This document shows positions 1 to 6,499 of a stretch of 10,996 nt of DNA, one piece after another; positions within the stretch are counted from its first letter, which is position 1; each line of letters begins with the position of its first letter. The position numbers were made by a program, and so were the translations under genes. The notes below the pieces were generated by a model, which worked only from the letters and a program-made list of their open reading frames with translations, ran no database searches and had not been told where the DNA came from. The stretch is from Scenedesmus sp. ARA3 (lineage: Eukaryota > Chlorophyta > Chlorophyceae > Sphaeropleales > Scenedesmaceae): the NCBI GenBank assembly GCA_004335835.1, contig RWJK01001919.1, positions 1,767-12,762 on the forward strand, written 5' to 3'.

Positions 1-147
1 AAAAAAAAACATTAAAAAATATAAGATGATTTGAAAGTTTTATAGAAACAGTTTGAAAAAAGTGATAAAACCTTGATGGTTCACAAAAACTTAAAACAAA
101 AAACTCTGGTGAAAGTTTTGAAAAAAAATATTTTTCTCTTAAAATTT

Positions 148-765
148 ATGAATCAAGAAAATTTTATTCGTCGTTATTTTATTATTGGTGAAAGAAGATT
201 TAGTAATTATTGGTGGGCAACTGTTATTCTTATTGGATCTTTTGGTTTTTTATTAACTGGAATTTCAAGTTATATTAGCACATCTTTGAATTCAACTGCT
301 TTATCTTCAAATATTGAAAGTCAGATGCAATTGCCTTTTTTTCTTTCAATGTTAAAAAATTCAAATTCAACAGGTGCAATTAACTTTTTTCCGCAAGGTT
401 TATTAATGTGTTTTTATGGAAGCTTAGGTTTTTTATTAAGTATTTATTGGTGGTGTTTAATTTTTTGGAATGTTGGAGGTGGTTTTAATGAATTTAACAA
501 AAAAGAAAATTTTATTCGAATTTTTCGTTGGGGTTATCCAGGAAAAAATAGAAAAATTGATCTTTATTATACACTTAAAGATGTTGAATCAATTCGTGTT
601 GAAATTCTGCAAGGATTTGATTCACAACGAACAATTTTTTTAAAATTAAAAGGAAATCGTGAAATTCCAATTACTGGAATTGGACAACCTTTAACACTTC
701 AAGAAATTGAAAAGCAAGCTTCAGAATTAGCAAACTTTTTACAAGTTTCACTTGAAGGACTTTAA
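148..765 (+). CDS. ycf4: Photosystem I assembly protein Ycf4
   Basis: Ycf4 is a thylakoid membrane protein that acts as a scaffold in photosystem I assembly. From the ATG at 148 the product is 205 residues, a little above the usual 180-200. Residues 8-41 (RRYFIIGERRFSNYWWATV, then a hydrophobic run ending in GISSY) match the family N-terminus and first membrane span. A second span lies at about 84-108 after the family motif FFPQGLLMCFYG, followed by the soluble C-terminal half (FRWGYPGKNR, IPITGIGQPL). The loop between the spans (about 43-78) is longer than usual and rich in Ser/Asn. An in-frame ATG at 76 would add 24 residues, but they match nothing in Ycf4 and use codons rare here (CTG, GTG), so I prefer 148. 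The next gene, ycf3, is also a photosystem I assembly factor. Confidence 0.93.
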   Translation: MNQENFIRRYFIIGERRFSNYWWATVILIGSFGFLLTGISSYISTSLNSTALSSNIESQMQLPFFLSMLKNSNSTGAINFFPQGLLMCFYGSLGFLLSIYWWCLIFWNVGGGFNEFNKKENFIRIFRWGYPGKNRKIDLYYTLKDVESIRVEILQGFDSQRTIFLKLKGNREIPITGIGQPLTLQEIEKQASELANFLQVSLEGL

Positions 766-1070
766 TTTCAAAAACTCTTCTATTTTTTGAAAACAGTATT
801 CTAAAAAAAAAAAAAAAATTGAAAAATGAAAATGAGTTAAATAGGACTTTTTTTTTGTTTTTTTTAGAAGTTTTTTATCAAGCTTTAAAATTTTTTTTGA
901 AAAGAAAAACATTTTCTTTATTTCAAAAAAAGCTTTTCACTGTATTTCTCTTTATTTTTCTTTGAATGGAAAAAAAAAGAACAATTGAAAAAAAAGCAAA
1001 TAAAAAAAACAAAAAAAAGCAACAAAAAAAAGTTTTCTATTTATGAAGAAGTAAAAAAAAATAATAGAGT
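766..1070. other. ycf4-ycf3 spacer, low-complexity
   Basis: This 305-nt spacer is almost entirely A and T runs. I see no coding sequence, tRNA or convincing promoter. The only structure I can support is the imperfect hairpin at 892-931. Confidence 0.6.
892..931 (+). terminator. Imperfect hairpin downstream of ycf4
   Basis: Positions 892-902 (TTTTTTTGAAA) are the exact reverse complement of 921-931, and A/T-rich interior bases can extend the pairing. It is about 130 nt beyond the ycf4 stop and could mark a 3' end. In such AT-rich sequence an 11-bp A/T stem may also arise by chance. Confidence 0.35.
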
Positions 1071-1583
1071 ATGCCTCGTTCTCAACGAAATGATAACTTT
1101 ATTGATAAAACATTTACAGTAATTGCTGATATTTTATTAAAAGTCTTGCCGACTTCTCAACGTGAAAAACAAGCTTTTACCTATTATCGTGATGGTATGT
1201 CTGCACAAGCAGAAGGAGAATATGCAGAAGCACTTCAAAATTATTATGAAGCTATGCGTTTAGAAGTTGATGCTTATGATCGTAGTTATATTTTATATAA
1301 TATTGGATTAATTCATACAAGTAATGGTGAACATGGTCGAGCATTAGAATATTATTATCAAGCTTTGGAAAGAAATCCTTCTTTACCAAGTGCTTTAAAC
1401 AATATTGCTGTGATTTATCACTACAGAGGTGAGCAAGCAATTGAAAATGGACAGTCTGAAATTTCTCAAATTTTGTTTGAAAAAGCAGCAGATTATTGGA
1501 AAGAAGCTATTCGTTTAGCTCCAACAAATTATATTGAAGCTCAAAACTGGTTAAAAATGACTGGTCGTAATACAGGTTTATAA
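1071..1583 (+). CDS. ycf3: Photosystem I assembly protein Ycf3 (TPR protein)
   Basis: Ycf3 is a tetratricopeptide-repeat chaperone on the stromal face of thylakoids that helps assemble photosystem I subunits. The 170-residue product has the usual full length (about 168-172). The N-terminus ([20 protein letters not shown]) is typical of the family. Three TPR units are visible at about 35-68 ([20 protein letters not shown]), 72-105 ([20 protein letters not shown]) and 120-153 (ending WKEAIRLAP). The reading frame is uninterrupted, whereas land-plant ycf3 usually carries introns. It lies 305 nt after ycf4 and 60 nt before chlL, so cotranscription with chlL is plausible. No Shine-Dalgarno sequence stands out. 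Confidence 0.96.
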   Translation: MPRSQRNDNFIDKTFTVIADILLKVLPTSQREKQAFTYYRDGMSAQAEGEYAEALQNYYEAMRLEVDAYDRSYILYNIGLIHTSNGEHGRALEYYYQALERNPSLPSALNNIAVIYHYRGEQAIENGQSEISQILFEKAADYWKEAIRLAPTNYIEAQNWLKMTGRNTGL

Positions 1584-1643
1584 AAAATTTTCAAAAAAAA
1601 ATGACGGTTGTAGCGACATGTTTGAAAATAACAAAATTTTTTT

Positions 1644-2513
1644 ATGAAATTAGCAGTTTATGGAAAAGGTGGAATTGGAAAATCAACAACGAGTTGTAAT
1701 ATTTCAATTGCATTAGCAAAACGTGGGAAAAAAGTTCTCCAAATTGGATGTGATCCAAAAAGTGATAGTACTTTTACTTTAACAGGATTTTTAATTCCAA
1801 CAATTATTGATACTCTTCAAGCAAAAGATTATCACTATGAAGATGTTTGGCCTGAAGATGTAATTTATCAAGGTTATGCTGGTGTTGATTGTGTTGAAGC
1901 TGGAGGACCCCCAGCAGGTGCTGGATGTGGAGGTTATGTTGTTGGCGAAACCGTAAAACTTTTAAAAGAATTCAACGCATTTTATGAATACGATGTTATT
2001 TTATTTGATGTTTTAGGTGATGTTGTTTGTGGAGGTTTTGCAGCACCTTTAAATTATGCTGACTATTGTATTATCGTCACTGATAATGGTTTTGATGCTT
2101 TGTTTGCTGCAAATCGAATTACAGCATCAGTTCGTGAAAAAGCACGTACACACCCTTTACGTTTAGCAGGATTAATTGGAAATAGAACAAAAAAAAGAGA
2201 TTTAATTGAAAAATATGTTGAAACTTGCCCAATGCCAATTTTAGAGGTTTTACCTTTAATTGAAGATATTCGTGTTTCACGTGTAAAAGGAAAAACATTA
2301 TTTGAAATGACAGAATCAGAACCAACACTTCAATTTGTTTGTGATTTTTACTTAAATATTGCTGATCAACTTTTAACTCAACCTGAAGGAGTAATTCCTC
2401 GAGAATTAGGTGATCGTGAACTTTTTAATTTACTTTCAAATTTTTATCTAAATTCTTCAAATTCAACAAATACAACTTTGAAAAATGAAACAAATCTTTT
2501 TGATCTTGTTTAA
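1644..2513 (+). CDS. chlL: Light-independent protochlorophyllide reductase, ATP-binding subunit L
   Basis: ChlL is the homodimeric iron-sulfur ATPase that feeds electrons to the ChlN-ChlB complex, which reduces protochlorophyllide to chlorophyllide a without light. It is related to nitrogenase iron protein (NifH). The 289-residue product is full length. The P-loop [11 protein letters not shown] is at residues 7-17. Cys95 (in [10 protein letters not shown]) and Cys129 (in VLGDVVCGG) are the expected ligands of the 4Fe-4S cluster shared across the dimer. The DPKSDST segment at 37-43 is also conserved. The C-terminal tail is Asn/Ser/Thr-rich and looks unconserved. No chlB or chlN is visible in this window, so those subunits must lie elsewhere if the pathway works. 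A 27-bp hairpin follows the stop codon. Confidence 0.97.
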   Translation: MKLAVYGKGGIGKSTTSCNISIALAKRGKKVLQIGCDPKSDSTFTLTGFLIPTIIDTLQAKDYHYEDVWPEDVIYQGYAGVDCVEAGGPPAGAGCGGYVVGETVKLLKEFNAFYEYDVILFDVLGDVVCGGFAAPLNYADYCIIVTDNGFDALFAANRITASVREKARTHPLRLAGLIGNRTKKRDLIEKYVETCPMPILEVLPLIEDIRVSRVKGKTLFEMTESEPTLQFVCDFYLNIADQLLTQPEGVIPRELGDRELFNLLSNFYLNSSNSTNTTLKNETNLFDLV

Positions 2514-2554
2514 AAAAAAAAGCATCTTTCAAAATTAAACTTTAAGTTTTTTTC

Positions 2555-2620
2555 TTTTTTTTATTTTTTCCTTTTCTTTTTATTCTATTTAACAAAAAGA
2601 AAAGGAAAAAATAAAAAAAA
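2555..2620 (+). terminator. Perfect 27-bp hairpin downstream of chlL
   Basis: Positions 2555-2581 are the exact reverse complement of 2594-2620, with a 12-nt loop (attctatttaac). The stem is pyrimidine on one side and purine on the other, broken by an A-T and three C-G pairs. It starts 42 nt after the chlL stop. In plastids such stem-loops usually stabilise and define mRNA 3' ends rather than act as efficient terminators. Confidence 0.65.
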
Positions 2621-2722
2621 ATTTTAAGCGACATATGTTTTTAAGTTTCATTTTTTTTATTTTTATTTATTTTTTATTTCTTTTTTTACAAAACTTAAAA
2701 AAAGTTTAAAAATAAAAAATTT

Positions 2723-2751
2723 TTGACAAAAGAAATCAAATGTTTTCAAAT
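2723..2751 (+). promoter_or_regulatory. Possible bacterial-type promoter for rpl36
   Basis: A perfect -35 box TTGACA (2723-2728) is followed after 17 nt by TCAAAT (2746-2751), which matches the -10 consensus at four of six positions. It lies 45 nt upstream of rpl36 and beyond the chlL hairpin, so it would let rpl36 be transcribed independently. The -10 box is weak and the call is tentative. Confidence 0.35.
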
Positions 2752-2796
2752 CGTGCAAACATCAAATTGCACAAAATAATTTTTAAAATTCATTTT

Positions 2797-2910
2797 ATGA
2801 AAGTTCGTTCTTCAGTTAAAAAAATTTGTACTAAATGTCGTTTAATTCGTCGAAAAGGTACAGTAATGGTTATTTGTACAAATCCTAAACATAAACAACG
2901 TCAAGGATAA
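2797..2910 (+). CDS. rpl36: Large ribosomal subunit protein bL36
   Basis: This is a small zinc-ribbon protein of the plastid 50S ribosomal subunit. The 37-residue product has the standard length of bL36. It begins [14 protein letters not shown] and carries the zinc-ligand set Cys11, Cys14, Cys27 and His32 (CTKC, then ICTNPKH), with the basic tail KHKQRQG. It stands alone here rather than within a ribosomal protein cluster, and it is bracketed by hairpins at 2555-2620 and 2913-2955, suggesting a separate transcription or processing unit. Confidence 0.96.
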   Translation: MKVRSSVKKICTKCRLIRRKGTVMVICTNPKHKQRQG

Positions 2911-2912
2911 TT

Positions 2913-2955
2913 TTTTTTAATGGAAGAAATGTTTTTTACTTCTTCCATTAAAAAA
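2913..2955 (+). terminator. Perfect 16-bp hairpin at the rpl36 3' end
   Basis: Positions 2913-2928 (TTTTTTAATGGAAGAA) are the exact reverse complement of 2940-2955, with an 11-nt loop. It starts three bases after the rpl36 stop. The mixed-base core (AATGGAAGAA / TTCTTCCATT) makes it less likely to be a chance A/T palindrome. It probably defines the rpl36 mRNA 3' end. Confidence 0.65.
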
Positions 2956-3141
2956 GAAAAAAGAAAAGTGCAGAACTTTTTTTTTGATCAAAAAAAAGAT
3001 ACAAAAAATTTTTTTGTTTTAATTTTATGATAGAATTCTATTTCAGAGAAGAAAAAAAAATTTAAACAAAACAAAAAAATACAGAGAAGTTTAAATTTAG
3101 ACCTAAAGGTAGATTTCCATAAATTCATTTTTCTCATTTGT

Positions 3142-3179
3142 TTTTTTCTTTTTTTTGCATTGCAAAAAAAAAGAAAAAA
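3142..3179 (+). promoter_or_regulatory. Hairpin in the petA 5' region
   Basis: T3142-3147, C3148, T3149-3156 and G3157-C3158 pair with C3163, A-run, G3173 and A3174-3179, giving about 17 pairs with one bulged A and a 3-nt ATT loop. It ends about 70 nt before the petA start. It could protect the 5' end of a petA transcript or be an upstream 3' end. Low sequence complexity limits confidence. Confidence 0.4.
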
Positions 3180-3248
3180 GCAAAAAGTCATTTTAAAGAG
3201 AAAAATGGAGAAAGATAAAAGTTTTTAACTTTTTTTGAACAATTCTTT

Positions 3249-4211
3249 ATGAATTTTTTTACTCATAAAAAGAACAATTTTGGTTCGTTCGTAACAATTT
3301 TTTCATTTGTTGTAGCTTTAGGAGTTACAAATTTAACACCTGCTGCTGAAGCTTATCCTATTTTTGCTCAACAAAACTATGAAAATCCTCGTGAAGCAAA
3401 TGGTCGTATTGTTTGTGCAAACTGCCATTTAGCACAAAAACCTGTTGAATTAGAAGTTCCTCAAGCAGTTTTACCTGATACAGTATTTGAAGCTGTTGTT
3501 AAAATTCCTTATGATCAACAAGTTCAACAAGTTTTAGGAAATGGTAAAAAAGGTGATTTAAATGTTGGTATGGTTTTAATTTTACCTGATGGTTTTGAAT
3601 TAGCTCCAGCAGATCGTGTTCCAGAAGAAATGAAAAAGAAAGTTGGTAAATTATTTTATCAACCATACAGTCCAGACAAAAAAAATATTTTAGTTGTTGG
3701 TCCTGTACCTGGTAAAAAATACAGTGAAATGGTTATTCCTATTCTTTCTCCAGATCCAGCAACAAATAAAAATGTATCGTTCTTAAAATATCCTATTTAT
3801 TTTGGTGGAAACCGTGGTCGTGGACAAGTTTATCCAGATGGTTCAAAATCAAATAATACAGTTTATAATTCATCTGTTACTGGGAAAATTTCAAATATTG
3901 CTCCTTTTGACAAAAAAGGTGGTGTTGAAATTACAATTGAAACAGCAAATGGTGATTCTATTGTTGAAAAAATCCCAGCAGGACCTCAAGTTATTGTTAC
4001 TCAAGGACAAACTGTTCAACCAGATCAACCATTAACAAATAATCCAAACGTTGGTGGATTTGGACAAAAAGATGTAGAAATCGTTTTGCAAAACCCAGCT
4101 CGTATTCAAGGTTTATTAGTTTTCTTTGCAACTGTTTTATTCGCTCAAGTATTATTAGTTCTTAAGAAAAAACAATTTGAAAAAGTTCAATTAGCTGAAA
4201 TGAATTTCTAA
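3249..4211 (+). CDS. petA: Cytochrome f precursor (PetA)
   Basis: Cytochrome f is the c-type cytochrome of the b6f complex and passes electrons from the Rieske protein to plastocyanin or cytochrome c6 in the thylakoid lumen. The 320-residue precursor has a lumen-targeting signal peptide (residues 1-35) ending AEA before Tyr36, whose amino group is the known axial haem ligand after cleavage; the mature protein begins YPIFAQ and has 285 residues, the usual length. The haem motif CANCH is at 56-60, with Cys56 and Cys59 for thioether bonds and His60 as the other ligand. A C-terminal membrane anchor (about 284-306) ends in the stromal tail [15 protein letters not shown]. All six arginine codons are CGT, a native-style usage that contrasts with the intron ORFs downstream. 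petD follows on the same strand. Confidence 0.98.
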   Translation: MNFFTHKKNNFGSFVTIFSFVVALGVTNLTPAAEAYPIFAQQNYENPREANGRIVCANCHLAQKPVELEVPQAVLPDTVFEAVVKIPYDQQVQQVLGNGKKGDLNVGMVLILPDGFELAPADRVPEEMKKKVGKLFYQPYSPDKKNILVVGPVPGKKYSEMVIPILSPDPATNKNVSFLKYPIYFGGNRGRGQVYPDGSKSNNTVYNSSVTGKISNIAPFDKKGGVEITIETANGDSIVEKIPAGPQVIVTQGQTVQPDQPLTNNPNVGGFGQKDVEIVLQNPARIQGLLVFFATVLFAQVLLVLKKKQFEKVQLAEMNF

Positions 4212-4222
4212 AAAAAATTTTA

Positions 4223-4247
4223 CTGTTTGCTCCTGTGGAGCAGGCAG
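4223..4247 (+). terminator. Compact 11-bp hairpin after petA
   Basis: CTGTTTGCTCC (4223-4233) pairs with 4237-4247 across a 3-nt TGT loop, giving nine Watson-Crick pairs and two G-U pairs. It starts 11 nt after the petA stop. Its GC content is far above the surrounding spacer, so it is probably a true RNA structure or a small dispersed palindromic repeat. Confidence 0.6.
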
Positions 4248-4264
4248 ACCAAATTCTCAAAAAA

Positions 4265-4323
4265 TTAATGTTTAAAGCCCTTGTTTTTAAATTTTCAAAA
4301 AAAACAAGGGTTCTAAACATTAA
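4265..4323 (+). terminator. Long hairpin after petA
   Basis: The arm 4265-4288 (TTAATGTTTA, then AAG, then CCCTTGTTTTT) pairs with the arm ending at 4323 (AAACAAGGG, then TTC, then TAAACATTAA). About 23 pairs form, with one A-C mismatch and one G-U near the middle. It is the second of two stem-loops directly after petA and is a likely petA 3' end or petA/petD processing site. Confidence 0.6.
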
Positions 4324-4370
4324 ACAATTCAAATAGAAAAATAAAAAATTTTTTTTGAGCAAACAAATTT

Positions 4371-4413
4371 AAAATAAAAAGGAAAATTGATTTTTTGCAA
4401 TTTTCTTTATTTT
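4371..4413 (+). repeat. A/T-rich inverted repeat upstream of petD
   Basis: GAAAATTG (4382-4389) pairs with CAATTTTC (4398-4405), and AAAATAAA (4371-4378) pairs with TTTATTTT (4406-4413) if the three bases at 4379-4381 are bulged. The total is 16 pairs. It lies about 230 nt before petD and could shape a petD leader; functional evidence is absent. Confidence 0.35.
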
Positions 4414-4644
4414 TGTTTTTATTTCTAAAAATAAAAAAATTCATTTTTTTTTGCACCAATGCAGTAAAAAAATTGGTTTTTTCTCTTTTAATTTTTAGAA
4501 TTCAAACATTTTTATTTTTTTCCTTTTTTTATTTGTTTTAAATAAATAAAAATAAAAAATATGGAAAAAAATTTTTTCTCTTATTAGTCAAAGACGAATA
4601 CAAACCAAAATTTTTTCGTTTGAACTAAAAAAAATTTTATTTAT

Positions 4645-4891
4645 ATGTCAGTTACAAAAAAACCAGATTTAACAGATCCAGTATTAAAAGAAAAATTAGC
4701 AAAAGGTATGGGTCACAATTATTATGGTGAACCTGCTTGGCCAAATGATTTATTATACATTTTCCCTGTTGTAATTTTAGGAACTTTTGCTTGTGTTATT
4801 GGTTTATCTGTTTTAGACCCAGCTGCTATTGGAGAACCAGCAAACCCATTTGCAACACCATTAGAAATCTTACCTGAATGGTACTTCTACC
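4645..4891 (+). CDS. petD: Cytochrome b6f subunit IV (PetD), exon 1
   Basis: PetD is a three-helix thylakoid protein that, with cytochrome b6, corresponds to mitochondrial cytochrome b and forms the quinol-oxidising core of the b6f complex. Exon 1 encodes the first 82 residues and the first base of codon 83: [21 protein letters not shown] at the start, the first membrane span (about 37-57), and the conserved quinol-site segment PEWYFY. The reading frame then runs into intron sequence (RARV, stop), which is not PetD. The exon ends at 4891 because GTGCG, the standard group II 5' end, follows immediately. Joining 4645-4891 to 8428-8663 gives 483 nt, a 160-residue protein, exactly the usual PetD length. 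Confidence 0.96.
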
Positions 4892-5218
4892 GTGCGAGAG
4901 TATAACTTGCCTATGCATGTGTTTTAATCACACCAACTTCCACAAGTTGTGACCTTTTCTGGGGGGGTTTGTTTCCAAAAGAACTAATCTTAAGCACTCA
5001 GGAAAAGGTAGGTCCTAGAAAAAGATACTACCTATTTGGTAGATCTCCCATGTTAAGTTTGACAAATTTTGCTTACATAACACACGAGCAACAAAAGTGA
5101 ACCTTCATTTAAAATTCCCTGAACCATAATTGGGAGAACTTCCCAGGTTAGTCAGTTTTGGTGTAATAACCAAATACAAGTGCACCAAACTGTTGCACAT
5201 GTATAGCTGTATAGGAGT

Positions 5219-5224
5219 GGTAGA
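5219..5224 (+). other. Candidate EBS1 of the petD intron
   Basis: GGTAGA is the exact complement of IBS1 TCTACC (4886-4891), the last six bases of exon 1. It lies about 330 nt into the intron, where the domain I EBS1 loop is expected. GGTAGA also occurs at 5038-5043, and GGTAGAA at 5528-5534 would extend pairing to seven bases, but that copy lies near domain III. Folding of domain I would decide. Confidence 0.45.
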
Positions 5225-5336
5225 CTTCTATCTGTGGAGTGAGACTAAGGGACTAGAGAAGGGCTCTAAGGGACCAATTGGCATCGAACTTAAAAAGCAA
5301 GTGAAACTCGAAACCCAATACCTACGATCCTTTCAG

Positions 5337-5424
5337 ACTTTCATTGAAGTCCAAAACCTTTATTGAAAATTTAAAACTTTTATTGAAGTTTAAAACTTTT
5401 ATTGAAATTTAAACTTTATTGAAG
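5337..5424 (+). repeat. Degenerate tandem repeat in the intron, about 20-nt unit
   Basis: About five head-to-tail copies of a unit resembling CTTTTATTGAAGTTTAAAA start near 5337, 5357, 5377, 5396 and 5414, with periods of 20, 20, 19 and 18. The first copies are more diverged (cattgaagtccaaa), and the last is truncated as it meets the conserved-looking ctgtggattatgg. The array sits between the core segment ending near 5330 and domain III, in a peripheral position that can tolerate expansion. Confidence 0.75.
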
Positions 5425-5585
5425 CTGTGGATTATGGATGGGGAGAGACGTCTACCAGGTAGCAAATGTTTGGTTGTAATAACCAGAATATGAGATGAAA
5501 TATGCTCAACTTGAAAAAGTGCTTATAGGTAGAAGCCCAAACCTGTAAAACAGGTTGAACTCAACTACCAAGAAATCTTGTAAAT

Positions 5586-5613
5586 TTGACAAAATCAAAA
5601 AATTTGGTAAAAT
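5586..5613 (+). promoter_or_regulatory. Intron-internal bacterial-type promoter upstream of orf273
   Basis: TTGACA (5586-5591) is followed after 16 nt by TAAAAT (5608-5613), and TGG at 5605-5607 gives an extended -10 motif. This is the best promoter match in the window by eye. It lies 64 nt before the first intron ORF, so the two ORFs could be transcribed by the plastid-encoded polymerase independently of petD. Chance occurrence in AT-rich DNA is possible, but the perfect -35 with near-ideal spacing is notable. Confidence 0.5.
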
Positions 5614-5677
5614 ATTTGTACTTGGAAAATTGGATTATACATAATAAAAAGAAAACAAAATTTCTATATATTTATTT

Positions 5678-6499
5678 ATGCCTAAAAGAACTCAAAGCGA
5701 AGTAAAAGAAACTTCTAAACTTCCTAGAATTTCTTTTCCTGGTATCCAAATTAAAGAACTTTTGGAATTAGAAAGTTTATTCCCAGAAATTCGAAAACAT
5801 TTATGTGCCATTATTTTTGCTGTATTCCTCGTAGCTCAAATTAGAGTAGCCTTAAGTTCAAATAAACCTGCTGTGATTCAATCTTTGGACTCTGTGAATA
5901 CATACACAAAAAAATTATTATCAAAAAATAATTCCGCAACTTATGTAGCGGCTGCAGTTGCCATTCGTAGAACTATGGTTGCCCACACTAATGATGATGA
6001 TGAAACTATGATCTTAGCAAATCATCAAGATTTAACAACAAATCTTTCTGGCCCAATCACTACCAAAGGTGGGATTAGTGTAGCACTTAGCTCACCTGAA
6101 GCTCTCAGAAAATACAGAAGAGGCCTTATGGCCCAAGTAATTGGAACTTTACAAAGTTGTCCTATTCACTCTCCAAGAAAAATCCACATGAATATTGAAC
6201 AAATCACTACTGAAAACTTACTTCCACTTTTACCTTTCCCAACTGAAGATATCAACATTGAAGATGTCATTTCATTAATCAAACAAGCTTTAAATAATGA
6301 CCCCCAACTGGATAAAATCATTTTTAATGACCTACCAGCTGTCAGTTTAAGTCCTTCCTCTTTGGAAAGTTCACTTCCCATTGAAAGAACAACACCTAAA
6401 CTTCCAGACTTAGGAAAAGTCCCAAAAAATATTGAAAACCTTCCAGCTTGGAAACAAGCAGCAATTCAACAAGCAAGAAACTTAAAATCTGAACTATGA
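5678..6499 (+). CDS. Unrecognised intron-encoded protein, orf273
   Basis: I do not recognise this 273-residue protein. It starts basic ([14 protein letters not shown]) and has one hydrophobic stretch at about 42-59 ([18 protein letters not shown]), which could be a membrane segment or buried helix. Then come an Ala-rich helix (88-96), an acidic cluster NDDDE (105-109), a basic patch RKYRRG (144-149), a Pro-rich region (183-190 and 216-248), and a C-terminal helix ([17 protein letters not shown]). I see no LAGLIDADG, GIY-YIG, HNH or RT motif. Its TGA overlaps the ATG of orf608 (ATGA at 6496-6499), which implies translational coupling, and it is preceded by a promoter-like sequence. Ten of twelve arginine codons are AGA, as in orf608 and unlike petA. 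The intact 822-nt frame in a heavily AT-rich genome argues for selection. A role in splicing or mobility is inference from position only. Confidence 0.8.
   Translation: MPKRTQSEVKETSKLPRISFPGIQIKELLELESLFPEIRKHLCAIIFAVFLVAQIRVALSSNKPAVIQSLDSVNTYTKKLLSKNNSATYVAAAVAIRRTMVAHTNDDDETMILANHQDLTTNLSGPITTKGGISVALSSPEALRKYRRGLMAQVIGTLQSCPIHSPRKIHMNIEQITTENLLPLLPFPTEDINIEDVISLIKQALNNDPQLDKIIFNDLPAVSLSPSSLESSLPIERTTPKLPDLGKVPKNIENLPAWKQAAIQQARNLKSEL

Larger units (their letters stand above)
2911..3248. other. rpl36-petA spacer
   Basis: This 338-nt AT-rich spacer holds no gene I can support. It contains the rpl36 3' hairpin (2913-2955) and a second hairpin (3142-3179) in the probable petA leader. A -10-like TATGAT at 3026-3031 has no convincing -35 partner, so I do not call a promoter. 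Confidence 0.6.
4212..4644. other. petA-petD spacer with several hairpins
   Basis: This 433-nt region has no gene. It holds a compact GC-rich hairpin (4223-4247), a long hairpin (4265-4323), an A/T hairpin (4371-4413) and further A/T tracts up to the petD start. The octamer GTTTGCTC (4225-4232) in the first hairpin recurs inverted as GAGCAAAC at 4357-4364, so the first hairpin's arm could pair alternatively across the whole cluster. I see no confident petD promoter. Confidence 0.6.

Noticed and set aside
73..147. Longer Ycf4 starting at a TTG (73) or ATG (76)
   Set aside because: The extra residues have no similarity to Ycf4 and use codons rare in this genome; the ATG at 148 gives a family-like N-terminus.
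1252..1440. Minus-strand open frames opposite ycf3, chlL, the petA spacer and orf273
   Set aside because: They lie antisense to well-supported genes or in A/T spacers, and their translations look like no known protein.
3026..3031. TATGAT as a petA promoter
   Set aside because: There is no -35 match at a suitable distance, and such hexamers are common in sequence this rich in A and T.
3802..4035. A 77-codon + strand frame inside petA
   Set aside because: It is the shifted frame of cytochrome f, low in complexity (Leu/Lys/Gln) and without support.
5130..5366. A 78-codon open frame in the intron
   Set aside because: It overlaps the ribozyme core, including the EBS1 candidate, and the tandem repeat. 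The translation resembles no protein, and the RNA function explains the sequence.
5337..5424. A CRISPR-like array
   Set aside because: The units are contiguous with no spacers and are degenerate; this is a simple tandem repeat.
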